Assembly: GCF_000321225.1 (NCBI RefSeq)
Contig: NW_004450584.1
Span: 580,234-644,233 of the forward strand
Origin: Odobenus rosmarus divergens
Taxonomy: Eukaryota > Chordata > Mammalia > Carnivora > Odobenidae
Direction: 5' to 3'
DNA: 64,000 bases
The notes below the pieces were generated by a model. It did no database searches and was not told where the DNA came from. It saw only the letters and a program-made list of their open reading frames with translations. A program made the position numbers and the translations under genes. This document shows, piece by piece, positions 55,927-64,000 of the stretch (within the stretch, counting starts at the first letter, position 1; the number at the start of each line of letters is the position of its first letter).

Positions 55927-56676
55927 TATTATTATTATTATTATGTTACGTTAATCACCATACATTACAAAATTAGTTTTTGATGTAGTGTTCCATGATT
56001 CATTGTTTGCGTATAACATGCAGAACGTGCCCTCTTTAATACCCATCACCAGGCTACCCCATCCCCCCACCCCCCTCCCCTCTAGAACCCTCAGTTTGTT
56101 TTTCAGAGTCCGTCGTCTCTCATGGTTCGTCTCCCCCTCCGATTTACTCCCCTTCATTCTTCCCCTCCTGCTATCTTCTTCTTTTTTTTTTTTTCCTTAA
56201 CATATATTGCATTATTTGTTTCAGAGGTACAGATCTGTGATTCAACAGTCTTGCACAATTCACAGCGCTCACCATAGCACATACCCTCCCCAATGTCTAT
56301 CACCCAGCCACCCCATCCTTCCCACACACCCACCACTCCAGCAACCCTCAGTTTGTTTCCTGAGATTAAGAATTCCTCATATCAGTGAGGTCATATGATA
56401 CATGTCTTTCTCTGATTGACTTATTTCACTCAGTATAACACCCTCCAGTTCCATCCATGTCATTGCAAATGGCAAGATCTCATTCCTTTTGATGGCTGTA
56501 TGATATTCCATTGTATATATAAACCACTTCTTCTTTATCCATTCATCTGTCGATGGACATCTTGGCTCTTTCCACAGTTTGGCTATTGTGGACATTGTTG
56601 CTGTAAACATTGGGGTGCATGTACCCCTTCGGATCCCTACATTTGTATCTTTGGGGTAAATACCCAGTAGTGCAAT
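55927..56676 (-). mobile_element. Chimeric L1 3' insertion nested in L1 ORF1, minus strand
   Basis: A 750-bp insertion with target duplication 'acaaggaaaccatctt' at 55911-55926 and 56677-56692. It reads (minus) ORF2 C-terminus and 3' UTR of one L1, an A run (T run at 56180-56195), part of a second L1 3' UTR, and an (AAT)n tail. The same module join as at 44.5 kb. Confidence 0.95.
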
Positions 56677-57294
56677 ACAAGGAAACCATCTTGAGGGCAA
56701 TTAGGGGGAAGATGTACAGAGGGAGGAACATCAAAATAATGTCAGACCAATCCACAGAGATCTGGCAAGCCAGAAAGGGCTGGCAAGACATATTCAGGGT
56801 ACTAAACGAGAAGAACATGCAACCAAAAATACTTTATTTGGTAAGGCTGTCATTTAGAATGGATGGAGAGATGCAGAGCTTCCAAGACTGGCAGAAGCAG
56901 AAAGGATATGTGACCACTAAGCCGGCCCTGCAAGAAATATTAAGGGGAGCTCTATAAAAGGAGAAAGACCCCAAGAGTGATATACAACAGAAATTTACAG
57001 GGACAATCTATAAAAACAAAGTTTTCACAGGCAACATGATGACAATAAATTCGTATCTTTCAATAATCACTCTCAACATGAACGGCCTAAATGCTCCCAT
57101 AAAATGGCACAGGGTTGCAGATTGGATAAAAAGACAGGACCCATCCATATGCTGTCTACAAGAGATTCATTTTGAACCTACTTTAAGATCAGGAACACTT
57201 GAAGGATGCCCACTCTCACCACTATTGTTCAACATAGTACTAGAAGTCATACCAACTGCAATCAGACAACAAAAAGAAATAGAAGGTATTCAAA

Positions 57295-58389
57295 TTGGTG
57301 AAGAAGAAGTCAAACTCTCTTTTTGCAGACGACATGATACTTTATGTGGAAAATCCAAAAGACTCCACCCCCAAATTACTAGAACTCATACAGCAATTCA
57401 GTACTGTGGCAGGATACAAAATCAATGCACAGAAATCAGTTGCTTTCTTATACACTAACAATGCAACTGTAGAAAGAGAAATTACAGAATCGATTCCATT
57501 CACAGTAGCACCAAAACTCGTAAGATACCTCAGAATAGACCTAACCAAAGAGGTAAAGGATCTATACTCTAGGAACTACAGAACACTTATGAAAGAAATT
57601 GAAGAAGACACAAAAAGATGGAAAAACATTCCATGCTTATGGATTGGAAGAATAAACATTGTTAAAATGTCTATGCCACCCGGGGCAATCTATACCTTCA
57701 ACACCATCCCGATCAAAGTTCCGATAACATTTTTCAAAGTGCTGGAACAAACAATCCTAAAATTTGTATGGAATCAGAAAAGACCCCAAATCACCAAGGA
57801 AATGTTGAAAAAGAAAAACAAAGCTGAGGGCATCACGTTGCCCAATTTCAAGCTATATTACAAAGTAGTGATCACCAAGACAGCATGGTACTGGCACAAA
57901 AACAGACATATAGACCAATGGAACAGAATAGAGAGCTCAGATACGGACCCTCAACTCTATATTCCAATAATCTTTCACAAATCAGGAAAAAATATGCAAT
58001 GGAGAAAAGACAGTGTCTTCAATAAACGGTGCTGGGAAAATTGGACAGCTATATACAGAAGAATGAAACTCGACCATTCTCTAAAACCATACACAGAGAT
58101 AAATTCAAAATGGATGGAAAACCTCAATGTGAATCAGGAATCCATCAAAATCCTAGAGGAGAACATAGGCAGTAACCTCTTCAATATCAGCCACAGAAAC
58201 TTCTTTCAAGATACATCTCCAAAAGCTAGTGAAACAAAAGCAAAAATGAACTTTTGGGACTTCATCAAGATAAAAAGCTTCTGCACAGGAAAGGAAACAG
58301 TCAACAAAACACAAAGGCAACCCACAGAATGGGAGAAGATGTTTGTAAATCTACACTACAGACAAAGAGCTGATTTCCAAGATCTCTAA
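57295..58389 (+). pseudogene. L1 ORF2 fragment, RT catalytic site to post-RT
   Basis: 365-codon frame beginning just upstream of the catalytic '[17 protein letters not shown]', then '[20 protein letters not shown]', '[20 protein letters not shown]', '[20 protein letters not shown]', '[20 protein letters not shown]'. The preceding RT part ('[15 protein letters not shown]') is one frame away (57036-57458). The longest clean ORF2 piece on the plus strand, but not functional. Confidence 0.9.
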
Positions 58390-58669
58390 GGAACTTCTCA
58401 AACTCAACACCCAAAAAACAAATAATCAAGTCAAAAAATGGGCACAAGACATGAACAGACACTTCTCAAAAGAAGACATACAAATGGCTAACAGACACAT
58501 GAAAAAATGTTCATCATCATTAGCCATCAGGGAAATTCAAATCAAAACCACATTGAGATACCACCTTACACCAGTTAGAATGGCAAAAATGGACAGGGAA
58601 AGAAACAACAAATGTTGGTGAGGTTGTGGAGAAAGGGGAACCCTCTTACACTGTTGGTGGGAATGCAGG

Positions 58670-59053
58670 TTGGTACAGCCACTTTGGAAAACAGTGTGGA
58701 GTTTCCTCAAAAAATTAAAAATAGAGCTACCCTATGACCCAGCAATTGCATTCCTGTGTATTTACCCCAAAGACACAGATGTAGTGAAAAGAACGGCCAT
58801 ATGCACTGCAGTGTTCATAGCAGCAATGTCTGCAGTAGCCAAAGTTTGGAAAGAGCTGAGAGGCCCTTCAACAGATGAATGGATAAAGAAGATGTGGCCC
58901 ATATATACAGTGGAATATTACTCAGCCATCAGAAAGGATGAATACCCAACTTTTACATCAACATGGATGGGACTGGAGGAGATTATGCTAAGTGAAATAA
59001 GTCAAGCAGAGAAAGTCAGTTATCATATGGTTTCACTTATTTGTGGAACATAA
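58670..59053 (+). pseudogene. L1 ORF2 C-terminus
   Basis: 128-codon frame with '[20 protein letters not shown]', 'FIAAMSAVAKVWKELRGPST', 'EYYSAIRKDEYPTFTSTWMG' and a normal terminal stop. The Cys-rich segment just upstream (58600-58670) is in another frame. Confidence 0.88.
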
Positions 59054-59339
59054 GGAATAGCATGGAGGACATTAGGAGAAGGAAGGGAAAAATGAAGGAG
59101 GGGAAATTGGAGGGGGAGATGAACCATGAGAGACTATGGACTATGAGAAACCAACTGAGGGTTTTAGAGAGGAGAGGGGTGGGGGGATGGGTTAGCCTGG
59201 TGATGGGTATTAAGGAGGGCACGAACTGCATGGAGCACTGGGTGTTATACGAAAACAATGGATCGTGGATCACTACATCAAAAACTAATGATGTATTGTA
59301 TGGTGACTAACATAACATAATAAAATTAAATTAAATTAA

Positions 59340-59531
59340 AAAAATATTTTATTTATTTATTTGAGAGAGTGCAAGCACGAGTGAGCACAACTTGTGGGGG
59401 GTGGTGGAAGGGCAGAGGGAGAAGCAAGCCCCCTGCTGGGCAGGGATCCTGATGTGGGGCTCAATCCCAGGACCCTGGGATTATGACTTGAGTCTAAGGC
59501 AAACACTTAGACTGAGCCACACATGTGCCCC
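59340..59531 (-). mobile_element. CAN-SINE, minus strand
   Basis: 'aaaatattttatttatttatttgagag' to 'actgagccacacatgtgcccc'. It sits immediately at the A-tail of the plus-strand L1, a frequent SINE target. Confidence 0.88.
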
Positions 59532-60192
59532 TAAATTTGTTTGCAAATAATCTCCCATTCAAAATTTCATTTGCAAATATATTCTCCCATTCTATAGTTT
59601 GCTTTTTAATTTTCTTGATTGTTTCCTTTGCTGTGTAGAAGTATTTTATTTTGATGAAATGCCAACAGTTTATTTTTGCTTCTGTTTCCCTTGTCTCAGG
59701 AGACATACCTAGAAAATTGTTGCTACCGCGAATGTCACAGAAAGTACTGCCTGTGTTCTCTTCTAGGATTTTTGTGGTTTCAGGTCTCACATTTAGATCT
59801 TAAATCCATTTTGAACTTATTTTTGTTCATGGTGTAAGAAAGCGATCCAATTTCTTTCTTTTGCATGTTGTTGTCTGGTTTTCCCAACACCATTTGTTGA
59901 TGGGAATTTTCAATATTCTTTCTTGCTTTGTTGAAGCTTAATTGACCATATAATTGTGTGTTTATTGGGTTTTCCATTCTGTTCTATTGATCTATGTATC
60001 TAATTTTGTGCCACTACCATACTGTCTGAATTACTACAGCTTTGTAATACAACTTGAAGTCCAGAACTGTGATACCTCCGGCTTTGCTTTTCTTTTTCAA
60101 AATGGCTTTGGCTATTCTGGGTCTTTTGTGGTTCCATACAAATTTTAGAATTGTTTGTTCTAGCTCTGTGAAAAATGCTTGTGGTATTTTTT

Positions 60193-60397
60193 TTTCTAAT
60201 TACAAAGACATTTATTATGTCCATTCTAAATGCAATACATTTTCATCCCTAGCCAATTTTTGCTTAATAGTATCCTGTTTCTTTTCTTTTCTTCAAGTCT
60301 TCCTTCCTTTCTTCCTTCCTTCCTTTTTCTTTCTTTCTTCTTTCTTTCTTCTTTTTTCTTTCTTTCTTCTTTCTTTCTTTCTTCTTTTTTTCTTTCT

Positions 60398-60442
<45 letters not shown>

Positions 60443-60678
60443 TTTTTTCTTTCTTCTTTCTCTTCTTTTTGGTTTCAGGATTAGGCTTTAGTGATTCATC
60501 ACTTACATTCAACACTCAGTGTTCATCAGAAGTGCCTCTTTAATACCCATCATGCAGTTACCCCATCCCCCCACCCACCACCCCTCCATCAACCCTTAGT
60601 CTGTTCTCTATAGCTAAGAGTCTCTTATGGCTTGCCTCCCTCTCTGTTTTTATCTTATTTTTCTTTCCCTTCCCCTAA
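60193..60678 (-). mobile_element. Composite insertion nested in L1: possible mRNA 3' end, TTTC repeat, L1 3' UTR
   Basis: Flanked by 'aatgcttgtggtatttt' (about 60175-60191) and 'aatgctggtggtatttt' (about 60681-60697). On the minus strand it contains an L1 3' UTR piece (60476-60670), a GAAA-type microsatellite (60300-60472), then about 95 bp with 'gacataataaatgtctttg', a good AATAAA, 16-17 nt before an A run. The 95-bp part matches no repeat I know. Confidence 0.6.
60300..60472. repeat. (TTTC)n microsatellite
   Basis: About 170 bp of TTTC/TTCC/TTTTTC units. Lys/Arg/Glu- or Phe/Ser/Leu-rich open frames across it are artefacts. Confidence 0.95.
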
Positions 60679-62137
60679 GAATGCTGGTGGTATTTTGATA
60701 AGGATTGCATTAAGTTTGTAGATTGCTTTGGGTAGCATAGACAGTCTAACAATATTTGTTCTTCTGATCTACGGGCATGGAATATTTTTCCATTCTTTGT
60801 GTCATGTTCAATTTCTTTCATCAGTCCTTTATAGTTTTTAGAGTATAGGCCTTTGCCCTCTTTGGTTAAGTTTATTCCTAAGTATCTTATTATTTTGGGT
60901 ACAATTGTAAATAGGATTATTTTCTTAATTTCTGTTTCTGCTGCTTCATTATTGCTGTATTGAAATGCAACAGAGTTCTGTATATTTATTTTGTAACCTG
61001 TGACTTTACTGAATTTGTTCAACAGTTCTAGAAGCATTTTGGAGGAGTCTTTCAGATTTTCTATATATAGAGCCATGTCATCTGCAAAGACTGAAAATGT
61101 TACTTCTTCCTTACCAATCTGGATGCCTTTTGTGTCTGGTTGCTATGACTAGGACTTCCAGTACTATGTTGAATAGAATTGGTAAGAGTGAATATCCTTG
61201 TTTTGTTCCCAATCTTAGATGGAAAACCCTTAATTTTCCACCATTGAGTATAATATTAGCTGTGGGTTTTTCATATATGGCCTATATTATGTTGATGTGT
61301 GTTGCCTCTAAACCTCCTTTGTTAGAGTTTTTATCATGAATGGATGTGATATTTTGTCAAATTTTTTTCTGTATCTATTGAAATGATCATCTGATTCTTG
61401 TTTTGAGACGTATCACATTGACTGATTTTTGAATATTTTAAATATTGAACTACCCTTGCATCCCTGGAAAATATCCCACTGATTGTGAATAAATTTTTAA
61501 ATGTATTGCTCGAATCAGCTTGCTAATATTTTGTTGAAGATTTTTACATCTAGATTCATCAGAAATATTAGCCTGTAGCTTTCTTTTCCTTTCCTTTTCT
61601 CTTCTCCTCTCCTCTCCTCATCTTCTTTTATTGTAGAGTTTGTTTGTTTGTTTTCTGTTTTGGCAACAGGGTAATGCTGGTTTTGTAGAATGAATTTGGA
61701 AGCTTTCTTTCCTCTTCTATTTTTTGGATAGTTCAAGAATAGGTATTAACTCTTCTTTAAATGTTTGGTAGAATTTACCTGTGATGCCATCTGGCCCTGA
61801 ACTTTTGTTTGTTGTTGACTGGTTCAATTTCACTGCTGGTAATAGGTCTGTTCAACTTTTCTATGTGTTCCTTATCAGTTTGGGTAGATGAAATATTTCC
61901 AGAAATTTGTCCATTTTAGTTTGTCTAATTTGTTAGCACATAATTTTTTAAAATATTCTTTTAATTTTTATTTTCTGTGGTATTTTTTTATTTATCCTCT
62001 TTCATTCTTTATTTGATTTGAGTCAGATTTATCATCTATCATCTCTCTCTCTCTCTTTTTTTTTGATGAGTCTGGCTAAATATCAATTTTGTTCATCTTT
62101 TCAAGGAACCAGCTCCTAATTTCCTTGATCTGTACTT

Positions 62138-62238
62138 TTTTCTCTTTCTTTCTTTCTTTCTTTCTTTCTTCTTTCTTTCTTTCTTTCTTTCTTTCTTCTT
62201 TCTTTCTTCTTTCTTCTTTTTCTTCTTTCTTTCATCTC
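62138..62238. repeat. (TTTC)n microsatellite
   Basis: About 100 bp of TTTC with TTC interruptions inside L1 linker sequence, between 'ttgatctgtacttttttc' and 'atctctatttcattcatttctg'. Confidence 0.95.
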
Positions 62239-62557
62239 TATTTCATTCATTTCTGCTCTATTGTATATTATATATTATTATTTCTTTTCTTCTCCTGACT
62301 TTGGACTTTGTTGTTGTGGTTTTTTTTTTTTTTTCTATTTTTGACTTTTTTTTTTCTAGTTCCTTTTCGGTGTAAAGTAAGGTTGTTTATTTGAGATTTT
62401 TCTTGTTTTTGAGGTAGGCTTGTATTGCTATAATCTTCCATCTTAGAAGAGCTTTTGTTGCAGCCCAATAATTTGGGATTATTGTGTGTTTATTTTTATT
62501 TGTCTCTATGTGTATATTTTTATTTCATTGAACCATTCAGTATTTAGTAGCACATTA

Positions 62558-62766
62558 TTTTTTAACTGATTTAAAAATTTTTTTAAAAGATTTTATTTAT
62601 TTATTTGAGAGAGAGCAAGCACACAAGGAAGGAGAAGGGCAGAGGGAGAGGGAGAAGCAGTCTCCTTGCTAAGCAGGGAGCCGGATGTGGGGTTCAGTCC
62701 CAGGACCTGGGATCATGACCTGAGCTGAAGGCAGATGCTTAACCAACTGAGCCACCCAGGTGCCCC
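62558..62766 (-). mobile_element. CAN-SINE, minus strand
   Basis: 'ttttaaaagattttatttatttatttgagag' to 'tgagccacccaggtgcccc'. Target duplication 'tagtagcacatta' at 62545-62557 and 62767-62779, in L1 endonuclease sequence. Confidence 0.95.
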
Positions 62767-63865
62767 TAGTAGCACATTACTTAACCTCCATGTTTTTATG
62801 TTATTGCCAGATTTTTTCATGTGGCTTATTTGCATTTTCTTACTATTGTGGTCAGAGAAGATACATGACATTATTTCAGTCTTTTTGAATTTATTGAGAC
62901 TTTTGTGGCATAACATGTGATCTATTCTGGAGAATGTTCCATGTGCGCTTGAAAAGAATGTATGTTCTGCTGTTTTAGGATGAAATTTTCTGAATATATC
63001 TGGTTCAATATGCTATTCAAAGCCAGTTTCCTTATTGGATTTTTGTCTGGATGATTTATCCATTGATGTAAGTGGCATTTAAGTTCCCTGCTACTATTGT
63101 ATTACTATTGACTTCATCCTTCATGTTTGTTATTAGTTGCCTGTGTATTTGGATGCTCCCATGTTGGGTGCATAAGTATTTACAATTGTTATATCTTATT
63201 GAACTGCTGTCTTTATGATTATGTAGTGTTCTTCTTTGTCTCTTGTTAGTCTTTGTTTTAAAGTCTATTTTGTCTGATATAAGCATTGCTACCCCCGCTT
63301 TCTTTTTGTTTTAATTTGCTTGGCAAATGTTTTCCATCCCTTTACTTCCAATCTGCAGGTGTATTTAGGTCTGAAATGAGTCTCCAGTAGCAGCATATAG
63401 ATCAGTCTTGCTTTTGTATCTATTCAGTAACCCTATGTCTTTTGATTGGGGCACTTAGTCCATTTCAATTCAAAGTAATTATTCGTAGGTATATACTTAT
63501 TGTCATCTTGTTACTTGTTACTTGTTTAGTTCTTTTTGTAGTTTTTCTCTTTTTGTTTCTTCTCTTGCTCTCTTAGAGTTTGCTTTCTTTTGTGATATGC
63601 TTGGATTTCTTCTCTTTATTTTCTTTATATCTATCACAAGTTTTTGATTTTTGGTTACCATTAATTTGATGTATAACATTTTATGTATATAGCAGTCTAT
63701 ATTAAGTTGATAATCCCTTAATGTTTGAACTCATTCTAGAAGTACTAAATTTTTGCTCCCCCTGACACATTTCACGTATATGATGTCATACTTTACATCC
63801 TTTTCTTTTGTGAATTCTTTGACTAATTTTTTAAAGGATTCTTTTTCCCAGCATAGCAGCCTATT

Positions 63866-64000
63866 TTTATTTTTTTAAATAATTTTTTATTGTTATGTTA
63901 ATCACCATACATTACATTGTTAGTTTTTGATGTAGTGTTCCATGATTCATTGTTTGTGCATAACACCCAGTGCTCCACGCAGAATGTGCCCTCTTTAATA
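63866..64000 (-). mobile_element. L1 3' end entering from the right, minus strand
   Basis: T-rich start then 'gttatgttaatcaccatacattacattg', 'gttccatgattcattgtttgtgcataacaccc': the young L1 3' UTR, continuing past the window end. Host sequence on the left is the older L1. Confidence 0.9.

Larger units (their letters stand above)
54478..59335 (+). mobile_element. L1 with 5' UTR, ORF1, deleted ORF2 and 3' end, plus strand
   Basis: The 5' UTR (54478-55315) starts 'gggagaaagaaaagatggc' and is homologous to the 5' UTR at 31.6-32.45 kb. ORF1 begins at 55316 and is broken at 55783 and by a nested L1 (55927-56676). ORF2 begins at 57036 ('[20 protein letters not shown]') but at about 57182 jumps from the endonuclease to mid-RT, losing around 2 kb. 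The rest runs to the 3' UTR and (AAATT) tail. The same subfamily as the minus-strand L1 at 26.2-32.5 kb. Confidence 0.9.
59532..63865 (-). mobile_element. Older L1 ORF2 and spacer, minus strand
   Basis: Reverse-order ORF2: 59560-59980 C-terminal half ('EWENIFANEILNGRLFANKF'), RT at 60675-61500 (frame 60675-61076 'GKIFHARRSEEQILLDCLCY'-type decay), linker to 62450, endonuclease at 62700-63200, ORF1/ORF2 spacer to about 63860. Interrupted by a composite insertion at about 60.19-60.68 kb, a SINE and TTTC microsatellites. Confidence 0.82.

Noticed and set aside
54478..59335. Second candidate active L1
   Set aside because: ORF1 is frameshifted and split by a nested insertion; ORF2 lacks about 2 kb including most of endonuclease and early RT.
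60054..60515. Long Phe/Ser/Leu- and Lys/Arg/Glu-rich open frames
   Set aside because: Produced by the TTTC microsatellite and flanking L1 sequence.

Overview
The window is nuclear DNA from a mammal of the order Carnivora, most likely a non-canid caniform. The main evidence is 23 tRNA-Lys-type CAN-SINEs (head 'gggcgcctgggtggctcag', A-box/B-box-like body, CT-rich stretch, then AAATAAATAAATAAAATCTT and an A-tail). Their body text looks more like pinniped copies than dog SINEC_Cf; that finer placement is from memory and is an inference. The rest is mostly LINE-1 of several ages, piled on and inside one another.

Layout. 1-3.0 kb: antisense L1 running off the left edge, with two SINEs. 3.1-4.1 kb: purine tract, an old repeat, and a SINE with an internal duplication. 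4.24-12.02 kb (minus strand): an apparently intact butyrophilin-like gene. Its leader, IgV, IgC, transmembrane, 27-bp and B30.2 exons can all be placed by splice signals, are all joined in phase 1, and add up to exactly 1530 nt (509 aa plus stop). 12-16.1 kb: upstream sequence, poor in young repeats. 16.1-40.9 kb: a continuous L1 graveyard with a near-full-length minus-strand L1 (about 26.2-32.45 kb) that contains the only assembly gap (30594-30838). 40.9-46 kb: a mostly unique island with an olfactory receptor pseudogene on the minus strand (42.9-43.7 kb) and young, TSD-flanked insertions. 46-64 kb: SINEs, ancient L1M-type fragments, an older minus-strand L1, a plus-strand L1 with 5' UTR and ORF1 (54.5-59.3 kb) disrupted by a nested L1, then another old minus-strand L1 with TTTC microsatellites.

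How it works together. Only the butyrophilin-like gene looks capable of making a cellular protein. It predicts a type I membrane protein with an extracellular V-C Ig pair and an intracellular B30.2 domain, the architecture BTN/BTNL proteins use to regulate T cells. The olfactory receptor has lost TM1 and carries a 32-bp frameshifting tandem duplication. Every L1 seen is broken by frameshifts, internal deletions, nested insertions or the gap, so none looks autonomous.

I found no clear new biological system. The points most worth a second look are the complete butyrophilin-like exon chain; a stop-free antisense frame in the L1 5' UTR, partly shared by a second L1 copy and resembling in position the primate L1 ORF0; chimeric L1 3' ends with the same junction at two loci; and a small possible mRNA-derived 3' end inside a nested insertion at 60.2 kb.
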